In this document: piece after piece, positions 34,882-44,130 of the stretch
How positions within the stretch are numbered: position 1 is the stretch's first letter
How the letters are laid out: each line of letters opens with the position of its first letter
Source: Castellaniella sp049671645
GTDB lineage: Bacteria; Pseudomonadota; Gammaproteobacteria; Burkholderiales; Burkholderiaceae_B
Direction: 5' to 3'
Assembly: GCF_049671645.1 (NCBI RefSeq)
Contig: NZ_JBATVG010000017.1
Location: 1-64,000, forward strand
Length of the DNA: 64,000 bases
Program-made: the position numbers and the translations under genes
The notes under the pieces: model-generated
What the model was told of the DNA's origin: nothing
What the model saw: only the letters and a program-made list of their open reading frames with translations
Databases searched by the model: none

Positions 34882-36564
34882 TCACAAAGCATCCAGGTCG
34901 TTATGCCGGGTTTCCCGGATGAAGAGCATGCCGATTACCAGCGTCATGGCGCAGATGATGATGGGGTACCACAGGCCGTCGTACATATTGCCGGTGGTCG
35001 CCACCGTGGCGAAGGCCACTGGCGGCAGGAAGCCGCCGAACCAGCCATTGCCGATATGGTAGGGCACGCTCATGGATGTATAGCGGATGCGGGTGGGGAA
35101 CATTTCCACCAGCATGGCCGCAATGGGCCCGTAGACCATCGTGACCTGCAGGACCAGAAAGAACAGCAGCAGGAGCACCATGGCGTAGTTGATCTGCGAA
35201 GGATCCGCGTGGGCGGGATAGCCGTGGCTGCGAACGGCCTTGCGCAGCGTGTTTTGCAGCGCGGTGCTGCGTCGCGCGAACTCGGCGCGCGGCAGCACAG
35301 TCCCTTCGAAGGCATCCACACGCTCGTCGCCGATCAGCGCGTAGGCCACGGTGCCGGCGGGCGCGGCCTGGTTGATGTAATGCACCGAATGGCTGGCCAT
35401 GAAGGCCTTGAGCAGATCGCAGGAGCTGGTGAACGAGGCGATCCCCACGGGGTTGAACTGCAGCGAACAGTTGCCGGGGTCGGCCACCACGTAGACGGGC
35501 GCCTGGCGCTGGGCGCGTTCCAGCGCCGGATTGGCATAGTGCGTCAGGCCCTTGAAGACCGGGAAATAGCTGAGACAGGCGATCAGGCAGCCGGCCATGA
35601 TGATGGGCTTGCGGCCGATCCGGTCCGACAAGGCGCCGAAGACCAGGAAGAAGGGGCAGGCCAGCAGCAGCGACAGCGCCACCAGGATGTTGGCGATGTT
35701 GGAATCCACCCCCAGGGTTTCCGTCAGGAAGTACAGCGCGTAGAACTGACCGGTGTACCAGACGACGGCCTGGCCGGCCGTCAGGCCAATCAGCGCCAGC
35801 AGGATCAGGCGCAGGTTGGGCCAGCGGCCGAAGGCTTCCTTGATGGGCGCGCGGGAAATCAGGCCTTCGGATTTCATCCGCGTGAAGGCCGGGGATTCGT
35901 GCAGGCGCAGGCGGATCCAGACGGAAATCACCAGCAGCAGCACGGAAATCAGGAAGGGCAGGCGCCAGCCCCAGGATTCGAAGGCTTCCTGGCCCAGAGT
36001 GGCCCGGGTGCCCAGCACCACCACCAGCGACAGGAACATACCGGTGGTGGCTGTGGTCTGGATCCAGCTGGTGAAAAAGCCGCGCCGGTGATTGGGGGCG
36101 TGTTCGGCCACATAGACGGCCGCGCCGCCGTACTCCCCGCCCAGGGCCAGGCCCTGCAGCAGGCGCAGCAGCAGCAGGATCATGGGGGCGGCGGTGCCGA
36201 TCGATGCGGACGAGGGCAGGACCCCCACCAGGAAGGTGGACAGGCCCATGATCAGGATGGATACGACAAAGGCGTATTTGCGCCCGACCATGTCACCCAG
36301 GCGGCCGAAGACCAGGGCGCCGAACGGGCGTACGGCGAAGCCGGCGGCGAAGGTCAGCAGGGCGAAGATGAACCCCGCCGTGGGGTTCACGCCGGAGAAG
36401 AAGTGCTGGGCGATGATGGCGGCCAGCGATCCATAGACGTAGAAGTCATACCATTCGAAGACGGTTCCCATGGACGAGGCCAGGATGACCCTGCGTTCTT
36501 CGTGGGTCATGGGCCGCCGGGAATCATCCAGGGGATCGGGCGTCATGAAGGAGGAGCGGGTCAT
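34882..36564 (-). CDS. MFS metabolite:proton symporter with large periplasmic loop
   Basis: The 560-residue protein has twelve predicted membrane helices and the family signatures GRLGDMVGRKYAF in the first cytoplasmic loop and GALSDRIGRKP in the eighth, as in ProP, KgtP and ShiA. Between about residues 345 and 470 there is a long hydrophilic insert with Cys residues (NCSLQFN, SSCDLLK). This size and insert occur in other proteobacterial members of the family. The start at 36564 overlaps the histidine kinase stop as ATGA, so the three genes form one operon and the transporter is likely the target of the two-component system. The substrate is probably an organic acid or osmolyte. Confidence 0.85.
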   Translation of the reverse strand: MTRSSFMTPDPLDDSRRPMTHEERRVILASSMGTVFEWYDFYVYGSLAAIIAQHFFSGVNPTAGFIFALLTFAAGFAVRPFGALVFGRLGDMVGRKYAFVVSILIMGLSTFLVGVLPSSASIGTAAPMILLLLRLLQGLALGGEYGGAAVYVAEHAPNHRRGFFTSWIQTTATTGMFLSLVVVLGTRATLGQEAFESWGWRLPFLISVLLLVISVWIRLRLHESPAFTRMKSEGLISRAPIKEAFGRWPNLRLILLALIGLTAGQAVVWYTGQFYALYFLTETLGVDSNIANILVALSLLLACPFFLVFGALSDRIGRKPIIMAGCLIACLSYFPVFKGLTHYANPALERAQRQAPVYVVADPGNCSLQFNPVGIASFTSSCDLLKAFMASHSVHYINQAAPAGTVAYALIGDERVDAFEGTVLPRAEFARRSTALQNTLRKAVRSHGYPAHADPSQINYAMVLLLLFFLVLQVTMVYGPIAAMLVEMFPTRIRYTSMSVPYHIGNGWFGGFLPPVAFATVATTGNMYDGLWYPIIICAMTLVIGMLFIRETRHNDLDAL

Positions 36565-38021
36565 GTGCGGGTCCTGGGGACGTGATCGCGTGGGAAGGAG
36601 ACTCGCAGTCGCGTGCCGGCGCTGACCGGGTCGCGATGGTTGCCGGGTGGCAGGAAGGCGATGTCGGCCTGGTGGTGTTCGGCGACTTCGCGCACGATCG
36701 CCAGCCCCAGGCCGCTGCCCTCGGCCTCGTGGCCGAGGATGCGGTAGAAGCGGTCGAAGACCCGGGACTGTTCTTCAGGTGGGATGCCGGGGCCGGTGTC
36801 CTGCACTTCCAGGCAGACCCGGTCGCCATCGGGCAGCGCCCGCACCGTGACCTGGCCGCCGGCCGGGGTGTACAGCAGGGCGTTGTCGATCAGGTTGTTC
36901 AGCAGCTCGCGGATCATGGTGCGATTGCCGAACACCGGCAAGGCTTCTTCGGGGGATTCGAAACCCAGATCGATGCCGCGCTGCAGGGCGGCTTCCACCC
37001 ATTCGCCCGTGCCTTCGGCGGCCAGCTCGTGCAGGTCCAGCTGTTCGGTCGTGCGGGATTGGGTGGGGTCCAGGGATTCGGCGCGCGCCAGCAGCAGCAA
37101 TTGGTTGACCAGGCGCGTGGCGCGCTGGGACCCGGTGATCAGCTGTTCCAGGCTTTCGCGCATGCGGGCAGGTTCCTGTTCGCGCAGGGCGATTTCGCAT
37201 TGCGTGCGGATGCCGGCCAGCGGGGTCTTCAGCTGGTGGGCGGCGTTGGCGACGAAGCGCCGTTGGGATTCGATGGATGCGGACAGGCGCTGGAGCACGT
37301 TGTTCATGGCGGCGATCAGCGGCACGATCTCAGCCGGAGCCAGGTCGTCCCGGATGGGGGACAGGTCGCTGGGTTTGCGCCGGCGCATATGTTCCTGCAA
37401 CAGGCTTAAGGGCTCCAGGCCTTGCGTCAGGCCCAGGCCGGCCAGCATGGCCGCCAGCGGCAGGATGATCAACTGCGGGGTCAGCATGCCGGTCAGGATT
37501 TCCTGCTGCAGGGTGGCGCGGGCTTCGCCGGGTTCGGCCACCACGGTCAGGAAGCCGGTGCCGTCGCGGTCGCGCCCCCCCCAGAGGTAAGCCATGCGGA
37601 TGGATTGGTGGTCCAGCGTGGCATTGCGGTAGCGGATCTGGTCGATGTCGTAGGTCCAGTTCTCCGGGGTGGGGATGTTGGGGTCGCCGGCGATCAGGTG
37701 GCCGTTGGCATCCAGGATCTGCCAGGTGGTGGGGGTGTCGTCGCCGCCGCCCGCCAGGACGGTTCGGGCCGATTCGGACAGGGCGATGCCGGTGGCCAGG
37801 CGTTGCTGTTCGACCTCGTGGCGCAGCAGGCGCAGATGGCTGGCCAGAGTGCGGTCATAGGGCGAGTTGGCGATGTTCAGGGAAATGAAGTAGGTGATGA
37901 GGATGCCGATGGACCACAGCACGAACAGCGGCACGATCATCCACATCAGGATGCGGCCCAGCAATGTGGAATGGCGCCGCCGGCGACGCCGTGCGTGGGC
38001 GGGACGCTGGTCCGCGAACAT
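36561..38021 (-). CDS. Sensor histidine kinase, TctE-like
   Basis: The 486-residue protein has an N-terminal membrane helix (about 25-45), a periplasmic region with a 2CSK-type fold, a second helix (about 180-200), a HAMP-like linker, the phospho-accepting block NAAHQLKTPLAGIR near residue 262, and ATPase boxes NLIDNALLYTP, DTGPGIP and GSGLGLAIV. TctE-type kinases respond to carboxylic acids and control their transporters. It is seven bases after the response regulator and overlaps the MFS transporter by four, so the signal is plausibly the transported compound. Confidence 0.9.
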   Translation of the reverse strand: MFADQRPAHARRRRRRHSTLLGRILMWMIVPLFVLWSIGILITYFISLNIANSPYDRTLASHLRLLRHEVEQQRLATGIALSESARTVLAGGGDDTPTTWQILDANGHLIAGDPNIPTPENWTYDIDQIRYRNATLDHQSIRMAYLWGGRDRDGTGFLTVVAEPGEARATLQQEILTGMLTPQLIILPLAAMLAGLGLTQGLEPLSLLQEHMRRRKPSDLSPIRDDLAPAEIVPLIAAMNNVLQRLSASIESQRRFVANAAHQLKTPLAGIRTQCEIALREQEPARMRESLEQLITGSQRATRLVNQLLLLARAESLDPTQSRTTEQLDLHELAAEGTGEWVEAALQRGIDLGFESPEEALPVFGNRTMIRELLNNLIDNALLYTPAGGQVTVRALPDGDRVCLEVQDTGPGIPPEEQSRVFDRFYRILGHEAEGSGLGLAIVREVAEHHQADIAFLPPGNHRDPVSAGTRLRVSFPRDHVPRTRT

Positions 38022-38028
38022 GGGGGCG

Positions 38029-38730
38029 TCAGCCGGCGGTGGCCGTGTCGGCCGCCTGGTTGCGATTCTCCGGTTCCAGGCAGTATCCCAGCCCGCGCAC
38101 CGTCAGGATGCGGATGTCGGCGGGTTCGATTTTCTTGCGCAGGCGGTGGATGTAGACTTCGATGGCATTGGTGGTGACTTCTTCACCCCATTCGCACAGC
38201 AGGTCGACCAGTTGATGCTTGCTGATCATGCGGCCGCTGCGTGACAGGAAGATCTCCAGCAGGCTGGTTTCGCGGGCCGACAGTTCGACAGGCGCATCGT
38301 CGATCGTGGCGATCCGGCCGTTCAGATCGAAGGTCAGGCGGCCGTGGTGCAGCACCGATGCGCGGGCGCCGCCGTGGCGGCGGATCAAGGCGCGCACCCG
38401 GGCTTCGAGTTCACTGAGCGCGAAGGGCTTGGACATGTAGTCGTCGGCGCCCAGGTCCAGGCCCTCCACGCGCTGTTCGATGGAATCGGCGGCGGTCAGG
38501 ATCAGGACGGGCAGGGGGGTGCCGCGCTGGCGCAGCTTGCGCAGCACCGACAGGCCGCTCATCCGGGGCAGGCCCAGGTCCAGGATCAGCAGATCGAAGG
38601 TCTGCAGCTGCAGGGCGGAATCGGCGCTGGATCCGTCGTGGACCACGTCCACGGCGTAGCCGTCGTAGCGCAGTGATCGGGATAGCCCGTCCGCGAGAAT
38701 ACTGTCGTCCTCGGCAATCAGGATACGCAT
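38029..38730 (-). CDS. OmpR-family response regulator
   Basis: The 233-residue protein has a receiver domain with the acidic pair in IAEDDSIL, the phosphorylated Asp in LLILDLGLP (about residue 51), Thr in LILTAAD and Lys in SKPFALSE. A winged-helix DNA-binding domain follows, with the recognition segment TTNAIEVYIHRLRKKI and TVRGLGYCLE near the end. It is the partner of the downstream kinase and probably activates the transporter operon. The start at 38730 puts MRILIAEDD at the N-terminus; a longer in-frame reading has no family match. Confidence 0.93.
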   Translation of the reverse strand: MRILIAEDDSILADGLSRSLRYDGYAVDVVHDGSSADSALQLQTFDLLILDLGLPRMSGLSVLRKLRQRGTPLPVLILTAADSIEQRVEGLDLGADDYMSKPFALSELEARVRALIRRHGGARASVLHHGRLTFDLNGRIATIDDAPVELSARETSLLEIFLSRSGRMISKHQLVDLLCEWGEEVTTNAIEVYIHRLRKKIEPADIRILTVRGLGYCLEPENRNQAADTATAG

Positions 38731-38914
38731 GGCGGGATTGACATCCAGGGAAGCAGGGATGGGGCGGCGAGGATCCCTCGGCACCCCTGACGTGGCGGAT
38801 TGTCGCATGGCCGCGCCGGACCGTCATTTAGGGTTAACGATGGAGCGCCGCGCCGCGCGGAGCGCGGGTCTGGCGGAGCCGGAAAGCATGCGCGCCGGGA
38901 CGTAAGCATCACAT

Positions 38915-38936
38915 CTGGGTTTTTATACAGTATAAT
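38915..38936 (+). promoter_or_regulatory. LexA (SOS) operator and -10 box of recA
   Basis: CTG-N10-CAG (38915-38930) fits the LexA consensus, with the AT-rich centre TTTTTATA. It is followed directly by TATAAT (38931-38936), so bound LexA would cover the promoter. It lies about 60 bases before the recA start, the usual layout for this SOS gene. Confidence 0.8.
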
Positions 38937-38992
38937 TTAATGCCATAATTTCTCCCATGTCATCTTCAGCTCCCAGTAAAAGGAAACCCCCC

Positions 38993-40066
38993 ATGGACGA
39001 ACGCACCGGCAAGGCCACCCCCGAACGCGCCAAGGCGCTGGCCGCCGCGCTGTCGCAGATCGAAAAGCAATTCGGCAAAGGCTCCATCATGCGCTACGGC
39101 GACAATCAGATCGAACATGACATCCAGGTCGTGTCCACTGGTTCGCTGGGGCTGGACATCGCCCTGGGCGTAGGCGGTCTGCCGCGTGGCCGGGTGGTCG
39201 AAATCTACGGCCCGGAATCGTCCGGCAAGACCACCCTCACTCTGCAGGTCATCGCCGAAATGCAGAAAATCGGCGGCACCTGCGCCTTCATCGATGCCGA
39301 ACACGCGCTCGATGTCCAGTATGCGGCGCGGCTGGGGATCAATCTGGAAGACCTGCTCATCTCCCAGCCCGACACTGGTGAACAGGCCTTGGAAATCACC
39401 GACGCCCTGGTGCGCTCCGGCTCCGTCGACCTGATCGTCATCGACTCGGTGGCCGCCCTGGTGCCCAAGGCCGAAATCGAAGGCGACATGGGCGATTCCC
39501 TGCCTGGCCTGCAGGCCCGCCTGATGAGCCAGGCGCTGCGCAAACTGACCGCCACGATCAAGCGCGCCAATTGCATGGTGATCTTCATCAATCAGATCCG
39601 CATGAAGATCGGCGTCATGTTCGGCAACCCCGAAACCACCACGGGCGGCAACGCGCTGAAATTCTATTCCTCGGTGCGCCTGGATATCCGTCGCATCGGA
39701 TCCATCAAAAAGGGCGACGAGGTCGTCGGCAACGAAACCCGCGTCAAGGTCGTCAAAAACAAGGTCGCTCCCCCGTTCAAGCAGGTCGAGTTCGACATCA
39801 TGTACGGCGCGGGCATTTCGCGCGAAGGCGAAATCATCGATCTGGGCGTGCAGGCGGGCCTCGTCGACAAGGCCGGCGCGTGGTACAGCTATAACGGCGA
39901 CCGCATCGGCCAGGGCAAGGACAATGTCCGCGACTACCTGAAGGAACATTCCGATCTGGCCTTTGAAATCGAGAACCGGGTGCGGGAACACCTGGGGATC
40001 GCGCTGCGGGCCGCGCCTGCCGGCGGTTCCGCCGCCGCAGCTGCCCTCCCGCAGGATGGCGAATGA
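38993..40066 (+). CDS. recA: Recombinase RecA
   Basis: The 357-residue protein has the Walker A motif GPESSGKTTL, the conserved MAW-like start region, loop L1 and L2 signatures (EGDMGDSLPGLQARLMSQAL, FINQIRMKIGVMFG) and the monomer-interface region. It forms a DNA filament for strand exchange and triggers LexA self-cleavage. ATG 38993 was preferred to 38957 because AAGGA lies just upstream and the family begins near MDERTGK. It is preceded by a LexA box and overlaps recX by 11 bases, so the two are co-expressed. Confidence 0.97.
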   Translation: MDERTGKATPERAKALAAALSQIEKQFGKGSIMRYGDNQIEHDIQVVSTGSLGLDIALGVGGLPRGRVVEIYGPESSGKTTLTLQVIAEMQKIGGTCAFIDAEHALDVQYAARLGINLEDLLISQPDTGEQALEITDALVRSGSVDLIVIDSVAALVPKAEIEGDMGDSLPGLQARLMSQALRKLTATIKRANCMVIFINQIRMKIGVMFGNPETTTGGNALKFYSSVRLDIRRIGSIKKGDEVVGNETRVKVVKNKVAPPFKQVEFDIMYGAGISREGEIIDLGVQAGLVDKAGAWYSYNGDRIGQGKDNVRDYLKEHSDLAFEIENRVREHLGIALRAAPAGGSAAAAALPQDGE

Positions 40067-40553
40067 CCCCTCCCGTCGGGGCCCCAGCCTGAAAGCACGG
40101 GCTGTGGCCTATCTGTCCAGGCGGGAACATTCCCGCCTGGAATTGCAGCGCAAACTGTCCGCCTATAGCGACGACCCGGCGGAAATCGAAGCTGTCCTGG
40201 ACGATCTGCAGCGAACCCATTGGCAGTCCGACCAACGCTACGCCCAGGCCTACGTGCACCGCACCGCCGGGCGACAGGGCGCCCAGCGCATCCTGGGGGC
40301 CCTGCGTCAGCAGGGGGTGGCCGACGAACAACTGGCCGGCCTGCAGGACACTCTGCGCGCAACTGAATCCGAACGCGCCCGGGCCGTCTGGGGGCGAAAG
40401 TTTTCCGCGCCGCCCCAGGACGCCCGAGACTATGCCCGGCAATACCGTTTTCTGGCAGGGCGCGGGTTTTCCAGCGACGTGATCCGGCGTGTGCTGTCCG
40501 ATCGAGGCCGTTCCGACGGCTTTGATTGCGACGATTCCCCAGGGGATCTCTGA
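40056..40553 (+). CDS. recX: Regulatory protein RecX
   Basis: This 165-residue protein has the RecX helical repeats: AVAYLSRREHSRLELQRKL, then LQRTHWQSDQRYAQAYVH and AQRILGALRQQGV, and the final YARQYRFLAGRGFSSDVIRR. RecX binds in the groove of the RecA filament and limits its growth. It starts at ATG 40056, inside the end of recA, giving the usual coupled recA-recX pair. Length and order fit the family. Confidence 0.93.
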   Translation: MANDPSRRGPSLKARAVAYLSRREHSRLELQRKLSAYSDDPAEIEAVLDDLQRTHWQSDQRYAQAYVHRTAGRQGAQRILGALRQQGVADEQLAGLQDTLRATESERARAVWGRKFSAPPQDARDYARQYRFLAGRGFSSDVIRRVLSDRGRSDGFDCDDSPGDL

Positions 40554-40648
40554 ACCGGTCGTCGCGTCGCGGGCGTCTGCGGATTCGGGCGGCCTGCGGC
40601 GTTGTGCATCCTCGGGATGGCGGCCTGGGCTGACCCGGTCCGGGCGGA

Positions 40649-41563
40649 TCAACCCGCGTGACGGATTCCTGGCAGCGTGTCGAAACACGTGCGCCGGGCC
40701 TGTTCCAGAAAGGCCTGTACATAAGCGGTATCCGTATCTTCCGTCCGGATGCCGGCCTGCAGGGTGCGCCAGATGCCGTCATCCAGCCGGCAGATGTGCA
40801 GGCCGGGCAGGTCGCGATATTCCTCCAGCGCCCAACTGGGCAGAGCGGCCACACCGCGCCCGCTGGCGACCAGTTGCACGATCATCGGGGTCAGTTCCGC
40901 CGTGCGGATGCCTGCGGGCTCGATCCCGGCCGGGTCCAGGAATGCGGTGAAGACATCCAGCCGGCCGCGCTCCACAGGATAGGTGATCAGGATCTGGTCG
41001 CGCAGGTCCTCGGCTTCGATCCGGCGGGCCGTGCCCAGCGTCCCCTGGCTGGAAACCGCCAGCACCAGTTCATAGGCGAACAGCGGGGCGTAGTGCACGC
41101 CGTCCAGCATCTCCGGGTCCGACGTGATCACCACGTCCAGGTCGCCTCGGCCCAGGGCGGGCAGGGGGGCGAAGGAAAATGCGGCCGACAGGTCCAGGGA
41201 AACTTCCGGCCAGTCTTTGCGGAAGGCGTCCAGGGTGGGCATCAGCCACTGGAAGCAGGAATGGCAATCGATGGCGACGTGCAGCCGCCCGGCCTGTCCC
41301 GCCGACAGGCGCCGCAACTCCAGTTCGGTCGCCCGGATGCGCGGCAGCACGTCTTCGGCCAGGGCCACCAGGCGCAAGCCCGCCGTGGTCAGCCGGGCGG
41401 GGCGCGTGCGCCGGTTCAGCAGCGGCGTTTGCAGGCGGACTTCCAGATCGCGCAACTGGTGCGACAGGGCGGACTGCGTCAGGTGCAGGCGTTCGGCCGC
41501 TTCCTGCAGGCTGCCGCCGTCCCTGATGGCCAGCAAGGTTTCCAGATGCCGGACTTCTATCAT
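40649..41563 (-). CDS. metR: LysR-family activator of methionine synthesis
   Basis: The 304-residue protein has the LysR helix-turn-helix (ETLLAIRDGGSLQEAAERLH, LTQSALSHQLRDLE) and a two-lobed effector domain (CHSCFQWLMPTLDAF, DVVITSDPEM). Its sequence and its position divergent from metE identify it as MetR, which uses homocysteine as co-effector to activate metE. The start codon itself lies inside a MetR-type binding site, pointing to autoregulation. Confidence 0.92.
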   Translation of the reverse strand: MIEVRHLETLLAIRDGGSLQEAAERLHLTQSALSHQLRDLEVRLQTPLLNRRTRPARLTTAGLRLVALAEDVLPRIRATELELRRLSAGQAGRLHVAIDCHSCFQWLMPTLDAFRKDWPEVSLDLSAAFSFAPLPALGRGDLDVVITSDPEMLDGVHYAPLFAYELVLAVSSQGTLGTARRIEAEDLRDQILITYPVERGRLDVFTAFLDPAGIEPAGIRTAELTPMIVQLVASGRGVAALPSWALEEYRDLPGLHICRLDDGIWRTLQAGIRTEDTDTAYVQAFLEQARRTCFDTLPGIRHAG

Positions 41564-41575
41564 GAATTTCCTTCA
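41563..41575. promoter_or_regulatory. MetR binding site
   Basis: TGAA-N5-TTCA, the exact MetR consensus palindrome, spans 41563-41575, overlapping the metR start. The shared 102-base region also contains a TTCATTGAA motif near 41631, a possible second contact near metE. Confidence 0.75.
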
Positions 41576-41665
41576 TGTTATGGGTGCGGGATTTGATTTT
41601 TTATTTTCATATCTCCCATGCACAATACTGTTCATTGAATATTTTTAATGTTATCAGGATTGATC

Positions 41666-43963
41666 ATGACTGTAATTCATAATCTTGGCTTTCCGCGTAT
41701 TGGCGCCGCTCGAGAACTGAAACGGGCGCAGGAAGCGTACTGGGCCGGCAAGGCCGATCGGGACAGCCTGTTGGACGCCGGTCGCGAACTGAGGGCCCGC
41801 CATTGGCAGGTGCAGGCGCAGGCAGGCTTGCAATGGGTGCCGGTGGGCGATTTCGCCTGGTACGACCATATTCTGGAATGGACCACCTTGCTGGGCGCGG
41901 TGCCGGCCCGCTTCGGCCAAGCGGACGACGCCCCTGTCGAGCTGGACACGCTGTTTCGCATGGCGCGCGGTCGCGCGCCGTCCGGCACCCCGGCGGCCGC
42001 CTGCGAAATGACCAAATGGTTCGATACCAACTACCACTACATCGTGCCGGAACTGCATCCGGGCCAGACCTACCGGATCGCGCGGGAGTCCCTGTTCGAG
42101 CAGGTGTCCGAGGCGCAGGCGCTGGGGCACCGCGCGCGCCCCGTGATCCCGGGGCCGCTGACCTGGTTGTGGCTGGGCAAGGGCGATGCCTTCGCACAGG
42201 GCGCCTCGGACACGGGCAAGCTCGCTTTGCTGGCGGCCTTGCTGCCTGTCTACGAGCAGGTGTTGCAGCGCCTGGCCGCGCAAGGGGTGGATTGGGTGCA
42301 GATCGACGAGCCGATCCTGGCGCTGGACCTGCCGCCCGCCTGGCGCAAAGCGTTCGCGGAGGTCTACGCCCGCCTGGCGGCGCAGGGCCCCAAGGTCCTG
42401 CTGGCCACCTATTTCGGCGGCCTGGGCGACAATCTGGAGACTGCCTGCGCATTGCCCGTGCAGGGGTTGCACGTGGACCTGGTCCGGGCGCCCGGGCAGT
42501 TGGAGGCGGTGCTGTCGGGCCTGCGGGACGATCAGGTGCTGTCGCTGGGGGTGATCGACGGGCGCAATGTCTGGCGCGCCGATCTGGACCGTGTCCACGC
42601 CCGGATCGAGGCCGCCGCTACCCGGCTGAAGGAACGGCTATGGCTGGCGCCATCGTGCTCCTTGCTGCACACCCCGATCGATCTGTCCCTGGAAACCGGG
42701 CTGGATGCCGAATTGCGCAGCTGGCTGTCCTTCGCCATCCAGAAGCTGGATGAACTGCATCTGCTGCAGGTTCTGGTCGATGGCGCGCCCGATGCCGAGG
42801 ATCGGCTGGCGCTGGATGCGGCCCGCCAGGCCGTGCGCGATCGCATTGCGTCGACCCGCATCCATCGGGCGGACGTGGCGGGCCGGCTGGCGGATTCCGC
42901 CGCGCTTGGCCGTGAGCGCACGCCATTTGCCCGGCGCATCCGCAGCCAGCAGCAGCGCCTGGGCCTGCCGGCCTTCCCGACCACCACGATCGGTTCCTTC
43001 CCGCAGACTCCGGACATCCGGGCGTTGCGCCGAGACTGGCGTTCCGGCGCCTTGGGCGACGCCGCTTATGAAAAGGCCATCCGCGAGGAAATCGAGCGCG
43101 TCATCCGCTTCCAGGAAGACATCGGCCTGGACGTGCTGGTGCACGGCGAGCCCGAGCGCAACGACATGGTGGAATACTTCGGTGAGCTGCTGGCCGGCTT
43201 TGCCTTCACCGCGTATGGCTGGGTGCAGAGCTATGGGTCGCGCTGCGTCAAGCCGCCGCTGATCTATGGCGACGTGGCCCGCCTGGCGCCCATGACGGTC
43301 GGCTGGTCGTCCTATGCGCAATCCCTGACCGACAAACCGGTCAAGGGCATGCTGACCGGGCCGGTGACCATTCTGCAGTGGTCTTTCGTGCGCGACGACC
43401 AGCCGCGGGACCAGACCTGCCGCCAGATCGCCCTGGCCTTGCGCGACGAGGTCCAGGACCTGGAGCAGGCCGGGATCACCGTCATCCAGATCGACGAGCC
43501 TGCTTTCCGCGAGGGCCTGCCGCTGCGCCGGGGCGACTGGGCCGCCTACCTGGGCTGGGCCGTGGACAGCTTCCGCCTGTCCACCAGCGGGGTGCGCGAC
43601 GACACGCAGATCCACACCCACATGTGTTATTCGGAATTCAACGACATCATCCAGGCGATCGCCGCCATGGATGCGGACGTGATCACCATCGAAACGTCGC
43701 GCTCGAACATGGAGCTGCTGGGCGCGTTCGAGGACTTCGCCTATCCGAACGACATCGGCCCCGGGGTGTATGACATCCATTCGCCCAATGTGCCCAAGGA
43801 AGACTGGATGGTGGACCTGATGCGCAGGGCGGCCCAGCGCCTGCCGGCCGAACGGTTGTGGGTCAATCCGGACTGCGGCCTGAAGACCCGCGCCTGGCCG
43901 GAGACGCGCGCGGCCCTGGAATCCATGGTGCATGCGGCCAGGACCCTGCGCGAGGCTGCCTGA
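41666..43963 (+). CDS. metE: Cobalamin-independent methionine synthase
   Basis: The 765-residue enzyme has the family start NLGFPRIGAARELKRAQEAY, the folate domain, and the catalytic C-terminal domain with TTTIGSFPQT, the zinc-binding HMCYSEF and the Cys in VNPDCGLKTR. It transfers a methyl group from methyl-tetrahydrofolate-glutamate to homocysteine without vitamin B12. The start at 41666 has AGGA upstream; 41648 is in frame but not matched by the family. Its control by the divergent MetR is expected. Confidence 0.97.
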   Translation: MTVIHNLGFPRIGAARELKRAQEAYWAGKADRDSLLDAGRELRARHWQVQAQAGLQWVPVGDFAWYDHILEWTTLLGAVPARFGQADDAPVELDTLFRMARGRAPSGTPAAACEMTKWFDTNYHYIVPELHPGQTYRIARESLFEQVSEAQALGHRARPVIPGPLTWLWLGKGDAFAQGASDTGKLALLAALLPVYEQVLQRLAAQGVDWVQIDEPILALDLPPAWRKAFAEVYARLAAQGPKVLLATYFGGLGDNLETACALPVQGLHVDLVRAPGQLEAVLSGLRDDQVLSLGVIDGRNVWRADLDRVHARIEAAATRLKERLWLAPSCSLLHTPIDLSLETGLDAELRSWLSFAIQKLDELHLLQVLVDGAPDAEDRLALDAARQAVRDRIASTRIHRADVAGRLADSAALGRERTPFARRIRSQQQRLGLPAFPTTTIGSFPQTPDIRALRRDWRSGALGDAAYEKAIREEIERVIRFQEDIGLDVLVHGEPERNDMVEYFGELLAGFAFTAYGWVQSYGSRCVKPPLIYGDVARLAPMTVGWSSYAQSLTDKPVKGMLTGPVTILQWSFVRDDQPRDQTCRQIALALRDEVQDLEQAGITVIQIDEPAFREGLPLRRGDWAAYLGWAVDSFRLSTSGVRDDTQIHTHMCYSEFNDIIQAIAAMDADVITIETSRSNMELLGAFEDFAYPNDIGPGVYDIHSPNVPKEDWMVDLMRRAAQRLPAERLWVNPDCGLKTRAWPETRAALESMVHAARTLREAA

Positions 43964-44077
43964 CGGCCGCGCGGTGAAGCCGCCGGATCCTCCGCGCTGC
44001 GCCGGGCGCGGCGCGCGCATTCGGGCCCGCGCCGGCGGTTCTGGGCGCGGGCTTCATAAGCGGATGCTTATGCACGG

Positions 44078-44083
44078 TATAAT
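44078..44083 (+). promoter_or_regulatory. Putative -10 box upstream of the DUF2889 gene
   Basis: TATAAT at 44078-44083 is a perfect -10 hexamer about 50 bases before the ATG at 44131. The upstream TTCATA at 44053 is a poor -35 with 19-base spacing, so the strength is uncertain. Confidence 0.4.
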
Positions 44084-44130
44084 CGAAAGGTTAAACAGAT
44101 TCTGGCTTCGTTCTAGCCTTTCGCATTCCC

